A stretch of 64,000 bases of DNA from Ochromonas danica. Its lineage: Eukaryota; Sar; Chrysophyceae; Chromulinales; Chromulinaceae. Shown here piece after piece: positions 1-9,925 of this stretch; within the stretch, counting starts at the first letter, position 1; each line of letters begins with the position of its first letter. The position numbers were made by a program, and so were the translations under genes. Below the pieces are notes generated by a model. That model worked only from the letters and a program-made list of their open reading frames with translations. It made no database searches and was not told where the DNA came from. Location: the NCBI GenBank assembly GCA_015146655.1, contig VKHL01000046.1, positions 124,001 through 188,000 of the forward strand, read 5' to 3'.

Positions 1-1249
1 GATGACACCAGGCAATGCAATAACTACACGGCGCTGGATAGGAGTGTCATCAGAAGAGGCCAGCTGGGCCAAGGGCGTCCAACTATGCAAATTGTGTAGG
101 TTACGTTTGAACCCTCTGGTGTAATAAACACCCTGAAGAAAGTAATCCTTCTCTTGTCCATTTCAACACTCGTTATAATCTGTACTTATATCCTTATATA
201 ACATCATCGTTAGTATTCTCAACTATTGAAGAAGCTCTACTAGTTACTATCCATAGTACTTGATAAGTATTGTCTGTAATCCGGGTAATGCAATGCCGTA
301 TTTATTTATGTCACTCTCACTATAAAAGTCTCAATGTTATCATACTGTTTGCCTCATGGCATCCGCTTTGAAGGGGTAGTGAGGATGGTAGATGAGGCTA
401 TAGAGGTTGATATGATGTTAACAGTGGGTCAATTCCTCTGCATCAATTGTTCTGTTTGCTTCATCCTTCCCATCTAGGGATAGGTAAGGATGACTGATAT
501 TTCGCTGGAAGGACAACCGCTGGATGGAGCGAGATCATCGAAAGGGTAAAAATAAAATAACGTCCCGATATGTTCATCAATATGTCCATCAACTATAACT
601 CAATGTAGCAAGTTGCTGCAGCTTGAAATTGAAGACAAAGTGGAGATTAGCTTTTGTCTCTTGCTGTAGCTCATCAGCTTGACATTTCCCTCTTGCTTGC
701 AGAGTGCGTGCAAGTTTGTTTAGCCAATAGGAAGAAAACAGTAATTTGTCTGTAAAAGTGTTGATGTTATTTTATAAATTCAAAAAGTGATATTGGAATG
801 AAACCAAGGTGGCAGTATTATCTAGTGATGTAGTACACACAAAGAGTCTGGTACACCAAACCATTAAGTTCGCCATTGACCTGTAATAACATGTTATGGT
901 AAGATATGGCATAATTCAGTAAAGAGCGGCAGCAATTGAGCCACACGCAGACTTGAAGGCATACGAGACGCCTTCCTTTGTACACAAATATTTGTATGAT
1001 CTGAACAGATGGAAGGATAGGGTGATCCTCAATAACTGACTAAATGATTGACCACATTATCTTCGCTGCATATATAGCAGCTTCGTATATACATGATCAA
1101 AACAGATTCAACATTAGAGAAGAAAACCGTTCTCAAGCATTGAATAAACATATCACGGATAAATAGACTGTACAAGTTTCATTCCCAACTGTTATCACGA
1201 AACCCAATGCTAGTATTTATCAGAAGATGTTAAACTTCATGATAAGCGT
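1..1249. other. 3' flank of first kinase copy, no gene seen
   Basis: I see no convincing gene here. From about 600 onward the DNA matches, with many differences, the region from about 3590, so it belongs to the tandem duplication that carries the two kinase genes. The first 600 bases have no recognisable structure. Confidence 0.5.
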
Positions 1250-2236
1250 AAACAGCTGTAAAGATGATCAACAAAACAAAAAACCATTAGAAGCCCTCGA
1301 AATTGCTGTGGTCACCAGCTCTCTCTAAACGAGGAATGAACGGAGGAACAATCCTTCTCTCATAGACTGCATCCCATGGGAGAGAGAAGAATTCGTGCTT
1401 CTTTATATTCTCCATATCCGTCAATCTCTCGTCGACTCTAGCAAGACAGAGAGATGCTATGAAACGTCGTGATGTCGGAACAACATTTCTGGGAAAAGAG
1501 ATCTTCCTGTTCATAATGCGCAAGAAGATCTCATAAGGTGAGTCGGTCATGGATCGAACAAATGGAGTGCGACCCGTCAAGAGCTCAAATATCACCACTC
1601 CGAAAGCCCACCAATCCACCACTTCCGTATAGCCGTTCGTCAGATTGCTGTCCAGTTGCTCAGGAGACAGATAGGCAGGGGTTCCGCAAAACGTATGCAA
1701 CTTATGGGGGTCACGGTATTTCGTCGCTAACCCCATATCTAACAGCTTCACATGACCCAGCTCATCGATGCCCACATTCTCAGGCTTGCAATCACGATAC
1801 ACAAATCCTGATTTATGCACATGTTCCAACGCGACGAACAGTTCCGCGGCATAAAAGCGCGCAGCTTCATTGGACAGCCTATGCAGCTTTTGGTGATATA
1901 AATAGCGATGGAGATCTCCACCAGGTGCATACTCGAGTGCCAGATAGAAGTTTTCCTTGTCATCCAAACATCCGAAATACTGCATACAAAACGGAGAGTT
2001 CAAGGAAGACAACACCAGCTTCTCGTTCTCCAAGTACTTCTCGTAACGATTGCGCTTATTGCTGATTTCCTTCGGGATGCATTTCATGACGAAGTACTTC
2101 CTAGGTGCTTCTCGCGCTGCTGCCAAAAAGCACAGCTTTACACAACCTCTCGAACTTCGAAATAACGTGGGACCAAACTCCATCGCTTTCGTAGACAGAA
2201 CTAGATTCGACAATCGCGCTCTCTTCAACAGCCAGG
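1250..2236. repeat. identical block of tandem duplication, unit A
   Basis: This 987 bp block appears identical to 4357-5343 at an offset of 3107 bp. It includes the 3' UTR start and the catalytic domain. All overlapping reading frames inside it have the same translations in both copies, which implies identity at the base level, silent sites included. Sequence on both sides is clearly diverged. Confidence 0.85.
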
Positions 2237-2639
2237 GGAAGCTGTCATCGCAGTAAATTCTGTGGCGCCTCTCAAACTCAGCGACCCTCCTCTCCAGAGG
2301 TTGCAAATCCATCTGATTGGTGGTAGCCCTCTCAAGGAAGTCTGGCAATTCACTTGCTCGTCGACGTGAGGTGCCAGCCGAATTAGACCGTGGTTTAGGT
2401 TGTAACGGGACCATATTCGAGGTGGAAGAGGAGAAGGAGGTGAAGCGTCGATTCCGATCAGAAGATTTAGAGCTCAGAGAACTTTCGAGCGTTCCGGTTG
2501 ATGTCTTCGTTGAGGGTTTCATTCTCTCTGATCCTTGTGATATCAACGAAGAAAGCAGGGAGAGGGTGTTGTTATTACTTTTTCCACTGCCCGATGTGAT
2601 AATTTCGTAATCAGCAACTTTGGTTTGACGTCCTCCCAT
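1287..2639 (-). CDS. AGC-type serine/threonine protein kinase, copy 1
   Basis: This intronless gene encodes about 450 residues. I start it at ATG 2639 (MGGRQTKV), which the second copy shares; the open frame upstream has only a non-ATG start. Kinase landmarks are present: VMK (ATP lysine), ENEK (helix C glutamate), YRDCKPEN (catalytic loop, Y replacing H of HRD), LLDMG in place of DFG, and the T-loop stretch HTFCGTPAYLSPE. These resemble PKA/PKG-like AGC kinases. The glycine-rich loop is degenerate (FGPTLFRSSRGCVK) and no AGC C-terminal hydrophobic motif is evident. Residues 1-120 are serine-rich and low in complexity. G2 with T6 could allow N-myristoylation, which is an inference. The catalytic part is identical to the copy 3.1 kb away, whereas the N-termini differ by several indels. 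Confidence 0.85.
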   Translation of the reverse strand: MGGRQTKVADYEIITSGSGKSNNNTLSLLSSLISQGSERMKPSTKTSTGTLESSLSSKSSDRNRRFTSFSSSTSNMVPLQPKPRSNSAGTSRRRASELPDFLERATTNQMDLQPLERRVAEFERRHRIYCDDSFPWLLKRARLSNLVLSTKAMEFGPTLFRSSRGCVKLCFLAAAREAPRKYFVMKCIPKEISNKRNRYEKYLENEKLVLSSLNSPFCMQYFGCLDDKENFYLALEYAPGGDLHRYLYHQKLHRLSNEAARFYAAELFVALEHVHKSGFVYRDCKPENVGIDELGHVKLLDMGLATKYRDPHKLHTFCGTPAYLSPEQLDSNLTNGYTEVVDWWAFGVVIFELLTGRTPFVRSMTDSPYEIFLRIMNRKISFPRNVVPTSRRFIASLCLARVDERLTDMENIKKHEFFSLPWDAVYERRIVPPFIPRLERAGDHSNFEGF

Positions 2640-2699
2640 GAGATAGATTCGATGAAAGATAGAAAATGAGAACAAGGCTTAGAAAAAAATGGTTGAGCG

Positions 2700-4356
2700 G
2701 AGCAGAGCTCTGATAGTGGGATGATTGTGATGAATAAGCAAGTAGGATGTGCCAGGAATGGATTGGATTGGATTGTGAGGAAAGGCAGATGAACAGCAAC
2801 AACAAGTTCCACCTGTCAGCGAAGTTGCCTTAGGAAAGGCAAGAACTCCTCTTGTTTGAGCTCATGCGCCGTTTTTCATTTTCCACGTCCGCCCAAGACG
2901 CGTCGCCTCAAATTTTCGTCCCAGCTGGTTGGTATCGGTATCGTATCGGATATCGGGTTTTTCGTATCGAGTCTCGATCGACGACCGATCCCATCGAGAG
3001 CTGGAAAACCAAATATCCAGATCTCTAGGCACCTACCATCTCTTCCATAATCTAACTATAAAAAAATCTCTACACTAGCAACATTAGAATTTCGAGAGTA
3101 TAACATGATGCTATAATTCAAGTTCTCTATAAACAGAAGCATGATGAATGCTATTTAAGGATCCGCAAATCCGGAAATGGGAAAGAGTGAAGGTGACATG
3201 AACCTCCTCGATGTATTGCCAGATCCATTTCCAAGCATCAGCAAAGTTAGGGTTAGCAATCGATGGACCATGTCTCTCTCTATATTCGGAGATGGGTGTT
3301 TTGAGATGATGCCCAGTAGCACACTGCTGGTTAAATGAACAGAAAGCGAACGGCTTACACTATAAAGCAGGTCACCTATCACAGAGCTTTGAAACTTTGA
3401 AAGAGAACTATAGAGAGCTTTGATAGATAGAACTTTGATAGAGAACAATGTGCGTCGCGAGTTTTTGACAACATCGCGTCCTTGATCGGTGCTGATCTCT
3501 GCTGAATTTCCGAATTTCCCATGCTGATGTTTGAATTTCTAATGTTTGTTAGAGGTTTCCATCTTGCCCAACACAAGAATCAGGTGTAGCAAGTTGCTGT
3601 CGCTTGAAGACGAAGATAAGGTGGAGATTAGCTTTTGTCTCTTGCGGTAGCTCGTCAGCTTGAGATGCTTGCTGAGTGCGTGGAAGTTTGTTTAGCCAAT
3701 ATAAAGAAAACAGTAATTTCTCTATAAAAGTGATGTATTATTTAAAATCAAAAGTGATGTTAGAATGAAACCAAGGTAGCAGTACCATGTAGCGACCTTG
3801 TTCACATGATCAATCTGGTACATCTAACCATTAAGTTCACCATTGACCTGTAATGATATATGATAAGATACGATATGATTCAGAAAAGCCCAACAACAAT
3901 TGAGCCACACCCAAACTTGAAGGCATATAAGACGCCTTCCTATGTCCATGATAATGAAACTACTAGTAGTATGATATGGACAGATAAAAGGACATGATAA
4001 TCCTCAATAACTGACTAACTGATAGACTATATAAGCATCGCTGCATCTATAGTAGCTTTGTAAACACATGATAAAGCAATCACAGAATAGGTTAATCATA
4101 TAGAGAAGAAAACCGTTCTCAAGCATTGATCAAACATATAACAGGTGAATAGAAAATGTAAGCTTAGCTACAATTATAGCAGCTTAGTACAAATGATAAA
4201 ATATACATAAACCAGGTTAATGATATAGAAGTGAAACATTCTCAACCTTTGAACAAAAAAGTCTCAGATGATATAAAAGTTTCAATAGCATATAACTAAG
4301 AATACGCAATAAAATGCAAGTATTCAACTGGAAGATACTAAACTCATGATAAGTGG
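2700..4356. other. region between the kinase copies, no gene seen
   Basis: No credible gene. From 3590 to 4356 the sequence is a diverged duplicate of 600-1250 (for example, both contain GTAGCAAGTTGCTG followed by similar sequence). The stretch 2700-3590 has no counterpart that I can see and holds only short random frames. Confidence 0.5.
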
Positions 4357-5343
4357 AAACAGCTGTAAAGATGATCAACAAAACAAAAAACCATTAGAAG
4401 CCCTCGAAATTGCTGTGGTCACCAGCTCTCTCTAAACGAGGAATGAACGGAGGAACAATCCTTCTCTCATAGACTGCATCCCATGGGAGAGAGAAGAATT
4501 CGTGCTTCTTTATATTCTCCATATCCGTCAATCTCTCGTCGACTCTAGCAAGACAGAGAGATGCTATGAAACGTCGTGATGTCGGAACAACATTTCTGGG
4601 AAAAGAGATCTTCCTGTTCATAATGCGCAAGAAGATCTCATAAGGTGAGTCGGTCATGGATCGAACAAATGGAGTGCGACCCGTCAAGAGCTCAAATATC
4701 ACCACTCCGAAAGCCCACCAATCCACCACTTCCGTATAGCCGTTCGTCAGATTGCTGTCCAGTTGCTCAGGAGACAGATAGGCAGGGGTTCCGCAAAACG
4801 TATGCAACTTATGGGGGTCACGGTATTTCGTCGCTAACCCCATATCTAACAGCTTCACATGACCCAGCTCATCGATGCCCACATTCTCAGGCTTGCAATC
4901 ACGATACACAAATCCTGATTTATGCACATGTTCCAACGCGACGAACAGTTCCGCGGCATAAAAGCGCGCAGCTTCATTGGACAGCCTATGCAGCTTTTGG
5001 TGATATAAATAGCGATGGAGATCTCCACCAGGTGCATACTCGAGTGCCAGATAGAAGTTTTCCTTGTCATCCAAACATCCGAAATACTGCATACAAAACG
5101 GAGAGTTCAAGGAAGACAACACCAGCTTCTCGTTCTCCAAGTACTTCTCGTAACGATTGCGCTTATTGCTGATTTCCTTCGGGATGCATTTCATGACGAA
5201 GTACTTCCTAGGTGCTTCTCGCGCTGCTGCCAAAAAGCACAGCTTTACACAACCTCTCGAACTTCGAAATAACGTGGGACCAAACTCCATCGCTTTCGTA
5301 GACAGAACTAGATTCGACAATCGCGCTCTCTTCAACAGCCAGG
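4357..5343. repeat. identical block of tandem duplication, unit B
   Basis: Counterpart of 1250-2236. The first mismatch at its upper end is at 5344 (A where copy 1 has G at 2237). Below 4357 the copies differ within a few bases. Confidence 0.85.
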
Positions 5344-5881
5344 AGCAACTTTGACTGTAGCGAATTCCGTGGCGCCTCTCAAACTCAGCGATCCTCCTCT
5401 CCAGAGGTTGCAAATCCATCTGATTGGTGGTAGCCCTCTCAAGGAAATCTGGCAATTCACTTGCTCGTCGACGTGAGGAGCTAGATCGTGGTTTAGGTTG
5501 TGATGGGACCATATTCGAGGTGGAAGAGGAATAGGAGGTGTAGCGCTGAGTCCGATCAGAAGATTTAGAGCTCAGAGAACTGTTGAGCGTACCCATCTTC
5601 GTTGATGGCTTCATTCTCTCTGATCCTTGTGATATTGGCAGGGAGAAGGCGTTGTCATTATTTTCTTCACTGCTCTCTATGATTATTTCGTAATCAGCAA
5701 CTTTGGCCTGACGTCCTCCCATGAGATAAGTGAAAGATAGGATATGAGAATAAGAGTTCGAGAAGGTTGAGCACAACGAGCTCTGATAGGAATTCCTAGT
5801 GGGTGAATCTAATGGAAGCCCATCCACAACACCGCGCGGGGTTGGAGTTAGGGTAGAAGTAATATGGGTTGAAAGTCCCAT
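4394..5881 (-). CDS. AGC-type serine/threonine protein kinase, copy 2
   Basis: Second copy of the kinase gene, intronless. An ATG at 5881 gives 495 residues, but the start conserved with copy 1 is MGGRQ at 5722 (442 residues), and I favour that one. The catalytic domain has the same motifs as copy 1 (VMK, YRDCKPEN, LDMG, FCGTPAYLSPEQ) and the same sequence from SWLLKRAR to the C-terminal NFEGF. The serine-rich N-terminal region (SSLSSKSSDR, SRRRASELPDFLE) is similar but has insertions and deletions. RRRAS is a plausible basophilic phosphorylation site. The odd feature is the sharp border between the identical catalytic domain and the diverged N-terminus. Confidence 0.85.
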   Translation of the reverse strand: MGLSTHITSTLTPTPRGVVDGLPLDSPTRNSYQSSLCSTFSNSYSHILSFTYLMGGRQAKVADYEIIIESSEENNDNAFSLPISQGSERMKPSTKMGTLNSSLSSKSSDRTQRYTSYSSSTSNMVPSQPKPRSSSSRRRASELPDFLERATTNQMDLQPLERRIAEFERRHGIRYSQSCSWLLKRARLSNLVLSTKAMEFGPTLFRSSRGCVKLCFLAAAREAPRKYFVMKCIPKEISNKRNRYEKYLENEKLVLSSLNSPFCMQYFGCLDDKENFYLALEYAPGGDLHRYLYHQKLHRLSNEAARFYAAELFVALEHVHKSGFVYRDCKPENVGIDELGHVKLLDMGLATKYRDPHKLHTFCGTPAYLSPEQLDSNLTNGYTEVVDWWAFGVVIFELLTGRTPFVRSMTDSPYEIFLRIMNRKISFPRNVVPTSRRFIASLCLARVDERLTDMENIKKHEFFSLPWDAVYERRIVPPFIPRLERAGDHSNFEGF

Positions 5882-6120
5882 TTAGAGGGTTTGTTCATTT
5901 CCGCATCCACGTTTCGCGTAAAATCTCTGTTGATGTTTCGAGTGCTATAATTACACCGACAAAGAGTATTCATCGTAATGCTTGCGAAGCACAGGCATTT
6001 TGAGAGCTGGGTCGGTCTTCCCACATTGGAGGCAAAAGCAGCAGACACAACAATTACTACTACGCAAAGCAACAATACAAACCTTTAACTAATCAACATA
6101 AAGAATCTGGCTGTTCTACT

Positions 6121-9100
6121 TTACTTCTTCCTTCTGTTCTCCTCACCCACGCCTCCCTCCTCCACGTTACTCAATCCTCTACCGCGCTTTAATCCATTCG
6201 TGACACCAGATGGCACAGAAGCCTCGGGTTTCACGGCAGCAGATCGAAGTTCTTCATTCACAAAGCGACCCAGACGATGAATTCCTTCGCGAATACTTTC
6301 CTCAGAATCAAGCACAGGGCAAACACGAAACCATCCTTTCTTGGCATGCATTAACTCTCCTTGTACAACATTCACACCTCGTTCTTTCAAGAGACGAAGG
6401 AAGATTGTATTCTCATTCTCTAAACGACATGCTTTTAACTCTGTGCTTAGATCAATCATAACAAAGACTCCAGCATGAGGAATAAGAAAAGGAATCTGAT
6501 AGGATATTAACAAATCTTGTACAATTGTAAACAAAGAAGATAATAAGGATCGATTGGTCTTAAAGACTTTATCACCATAGTCACTTTGTTTGAGAAATTG
6601 TGTTAATATATTGGCTACACTATCATGAGGTCTCATAATCATCTTCCATTCTTTTGCTTTTAATAAGACTAAAGGATGTGAGGTAATACCATAGCCTACT
6701 TTAAATCCACATAATCCAAAATCTTTTGCAAAACCTCGTACTACATGAATACAAGTTGTATATTGGGTATAAGGTACAGCAGAATAGAAAGTATGTTGTT
6801 TTTCATTATTATAGATAGAATGAGCATAGAGTTCATCAAAGATGACATGAAAACTATCACCAGATTCTTGCTCTATATTTGAATTTAATAGAATTGCCCA
6901 TTCACATAATTCTTCAATCTCTGCTGCAGCATAGACACGACCAGTTGGATTATGTGGATTACAAATAAGAAATCCACGTGCACCATCTTCATAAGCACGT
7001 TGTGCACGTAATTTTAATGTTGATACTACACGACGATTCTTTTCTCCTAATTGAATCACTTTACCTGTATTATCCATATAATCATCTCTTTCCATATGAG
7101 AATGGGGTAATAAAGTAACACCAGAACGACCAAAATCTTCTACAAAACCAAAGTAATATGGTGCATCAATACCTAATGTATCACCAGAACGAAAGAGAAT
7201 ATGACCAAGAGCTTCCAAGACAGAGGAAGCACCTGTACCATAAACTAGAGTCTCTTTCTTAAGGTCAGCAATTCCATCTGATTGAGCAAACTGACGGACA
7301 ATTGCATCAGAAAGGTCATCATAGTTACCACGTGGAATATCATGACCATGAACGATAGCAGCTTGAATAACACTAGAAACTGGGAAGAAATAGGCATCTT
7401 CTTGTAATAACTTCAAACAGGTTGTATTGGTCGTTTGAATCACAGCACAGGATAAATTAGGAGTGAGTACTTTTACTGTCACGAATATCAAATAGTCATG
7501 TGGCAATAGTGAAGCAAAAGAAACTTGTTCTTGAGGAGATGACAAGACTATCACTATAGGATACTTGCCATGTTGCTGGTCTTTTGTAGACTTAAGAAAT
7601 GCAATAGCATCTGGTAACCGAACACCTTTTGCTTCTGGAATAGACCCTTCTAGGATGATGAAATGACATTTCTCACCATCTGAAACAAAGTCTTCTAACT
7701 CTTTAGAGATTAATACAGATCGACTATGGGATGATAAGAAAGCTAATTCATTCACATCCTCTACTCCACTTACACTCACTCTCTGATAACGATGGGCTAA
7801 GATACTCAATGCTGCATAAATAGAATTTACCGTCACTGTATTCGATGCATCATATTGACTTCCTTCTGCTACATAACTACGAAAGGCTTCAGATCCTGCT
7901 GGTACTTGATAGGACGTATAAGAGGTGGTAATAAAGGGAGGGAGACTAGGTGGGGTCATAGTAACCAATCGACTAGCAATGGCAGTATTCACAGCGGATC
8001 CAAAATTTACTACACCTCGAGGATTCTTTTCCTTATGATACTTATTACTTTCACTAGAGAAATGTGCTTCCACGGAAGATGGTAAAAGGTGAGATGGAGA
8101 GGTTATAGTGGGTAAAGGTTGATATTGTAAATGTAAACCACAACAAGCAGCTACAACCCCACCATGTAGATACTGTGCAATAGCATTTTGACTAAAGAAG
8201 GCTACAATAGAAGCCAGATATTGGGGTTGAATAAGCATATGCTTTGGTAGTCGGTGTATAAAACCTTGTAACTGTCCCTGGGCATCGAGTTTATTGAGAA
8301 CAGACTGTTGCAGCATCTCTGTATTTGTTGCTCCAGGGGCAAGAGCCACGACATGAAGATGAGGGTATTGACTATTCAAATACTTTGCCCATTGATTCTC
8401 CATGGCTTTGGAAGCTTGATCAATGGGGTGCATCTCTTGAAAAGGCCTTAATGCTCCCACAGAGGAGATGACCATAACCGAACAACCTTGTCCATTTACC
8501 ACATTTGCTTTCAGAAGCTCATCTTGTAATGCAATGGTACCCACCACATTCACATTAAGAAGAACTTCAGAAGAAGCTGATGATGCTGTTGCTTGAGCGA
8601 CTGACGTCTGAGTACCTACTGCAGCATTATGGACAATAACATCTAATAATATCCCACGAGCTTTCACTTCATTCACTAAGGTTGTAATACTCTCATGATG
8701 TGCTAAATCTAGAGATAGAAATATTGCATCTATATTATACTGTTTCCTTAACCGATTTGCAAGATCTTCACCATGTCCCATCGTTGTTGATCTCCCCGTG
8801 ATAATCACCGGATGACCTTGCGATGCCAAACTATGTGCAATGGCTTCACCTATTCCTTTTGTTCCACCTGTTACCAAAGCATAACTTTGACTTGTTGAAT
8901 TGGAAAGCAGTGTAGCCTTAGGTCGACTCATTTCAATAATGGCACCATGGAGGACTGTAGAGACATGTGGTGTATCCATAAGAAAATGAACCATTTCGGA
9001 CAAAGCATAATCATTCATGCCATCAATCTCGTAATGAATACCCACCAAATTAATATTGGAATGTAAGGTCGTCTGTGCTGCAACAATTTGAAAAACAGAG

Positions 9101-9468
9101 ATCATACCCGTGCCAATGAGATCAACGGTCACGTTCTCTTTACTCTTTGGCATGAGAATCACCACAGGAATGGGTTCCAAGACATGCTTGTAAGTCTCTT
9201 CCACGGTCTTAATAAGTGCTTGTAAATCAAAACTAGATAGGTCCAAGAGTGCAGCAAGCTCCGTTTTCGTCGAAAAGTCTCGTTGCAAATGAACGACTAT
9301 TTGTGGAATGGTGCCTTCAACAGTTAGACGTGTTTCAACAACCATATTACCTTGAACAACCACTTCACTATCTTGAAAGATTTGGAAGTTTGATTCACTA
9401 TTTTCATCTTGTTCACAGGCAGGAGACAAAATGTTGTTGATGTTCTTGGTGTTGTGGGATGTTGTCAT
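6121..9468 (-). CDS. fusion of SDR-like oxidoreductase and class I/II aminotransferase (ACC-synthase type)
   Basis: An intronless gene of 1,115 residues, started at ATG 9468 (MTTSHN). Residues about 195-430 are a short-chain dehydrogenase/reductase: ALVTGGTKGIG is the nucleotide-binding glycine motif, and NAAVG and ISSVG follow. At the catalytic YxxxK position it has DQASK (about residues 348-352), so the tyrosine is missing and this domain may not reduce anything. Residues about 690-1080 are a fold-type I PLP aminotransferase of the ACC-synthase subgroup: YGTGASSVLEAL, NPHNPTGR, FDELYAHS, and the PLP lysine in GFAKDFGLCGFKVGY (about residue 912), with a carboxylate-binding arginine in WFRVCP. 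The first 190 residues and the 430-680 linker are unassigned. Product and pathway cannot be told from sequence. Confidence 0.8.
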   Translation of the reverse strand: MTTSHNTKNINNILSPACEQDENSESNFQIFQDSEVVVQGNMVVETRLTVEGTIPQIVVHLQRDFSTKTELAALLDLSSFDLQALIKTVEETYKHVLEPIPVVILMPKSKENVTVDLIGTGMISVFQIVAAQTTLHSNINLVGIHYEIDGMNDYALSEMVHFLMDTPHVSTVLHGAIIEMSRPKATLLSNSTSQSYALVTGGTKGIGEAIAHSLASQGHPVIITGRSTTMGHGEDLANRLRKQYNIDAIFLSLDLAHHESITTLVNEVKARGILLDVIVHNAAVGTQTSVAQATASSASSEVLLNVNVVGTIALQDELLKANVVNGQGCSVMVISSVGALRPFQEMHPIDQASKAMENQWAKYLNSQYPHLHVVALAPGATNTEMLQQSVLNKLDAQGQLQGFIHRLPKHMLIQPQYLASIVAFFSQNAIAQYLHGGVVAACCGLHLQYQPLPTITSPSHLLPSSVEAHFSSESNKYHKEKNPRGVVNFGSAVNTAIASRLVTMTPPSLPPFITTSYTSYQVPAGSEAFRSYVAEGSQYDASNTVTVNSIYAALSILAHRYQRVSVSGVEDVNELAFLSSHSRSVLISKELEDFVSDGEKCHFIILEGSIPEAKGVRLPDAIAFLKSTKDQQHGKYPIVIVLSSPQEQVSFASLLPHDYLIFVTVKVLTPNLSCAVIQTTNTTCLKLLQEDAYFFPVSSVIQAAIVHGHDIPRGNYDDLSDAIVRQFAQSDGIADLKKETLVYGTGASSVLEALGHILFRSGDTLGIDAPYYFGFVEDFGRSGVTLLPHSHMERDDYMDNTGKVIQLGEKNRRVVSTLKLRAQRAYEDGARGFLICNPHNPTGRVYAAAEIEELCEWAILLNSNIEQESGDSFHVIFDELYAHSIYNNEKQHTFYSAVPYTQYTTCIHVVRGFAKDFGLCGFKVGYGITSHPLVLLKAKEWKMIMRPHDSVANILTQFLKQSDYGDKVFKTNRSLLSSLFTIVQDLLISYQIPFLIPHAGVFVMIDLSTELKACRLENENTIFLRLLKERGVNVVQGELMHAKKGWFRVCPVLDSEESIREGIHRLGRFVNEELRSAAVKPEASVPSGVTNGLKRGRGLSNVEEGGVGEENRRKK

Positions 9469-9925
9469 CTGAAGAAGTTCAACATCCAATTAATGCTTGA
9501 TTGTTAAGGATTATAAATCAACCATAACAGCTCAGTCTTACCTTTCAATTCAATAGTGAGGAAAGGGTGAGAAAGGTAAATGAAGAAAAGTAGTAGTGAG
9601 TGGTCAGTAAGTAGACAAAGCAAAGATGTTCAATCTCAATCAGTTGTGGGAGATTCTTCGGACTCGGTGGAGGAAAGAGTAGAGTTACAAGTTATAAGCT
9701 GATATTTACTACTTTTCTCAGTGCACTCAGAGAGTTTACCCTGCCAAAGTCAAGTTGAAGAACATGCTCGCTGGTTGTGCTGGTAGATGGTCTAGATTCA
9801 TCGCGATTTATCTGTACACTGTAGGGATTAAGTTTCAACTCCTTTCCCTATTCCACACAACTATCATGGTTTACCAGTTACAAAGCTTTAATTCTTTGGA
9901 AATGGTCAGTTCAAACTCGTCCGCC
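9469..9925. other. intergenic region upstream of the fusion gene
   Basis: This 457 bp stretch lies between the 5' end of the SDR/aminotransferase gene and the 3' end of the haem lyase gene. It presumably holds the promoter of the former and the 3' UTR of the latter. No specific element is recognised. Confidence 0.4.

Noticed and set aside
1538-5172. Plus-strand 175-residue frames inside both kinase genes
   Set aside because: They are antisense shadows of the kinase coding sequence, identical in both copies only because the DNA is identical. No start context or family supports them.
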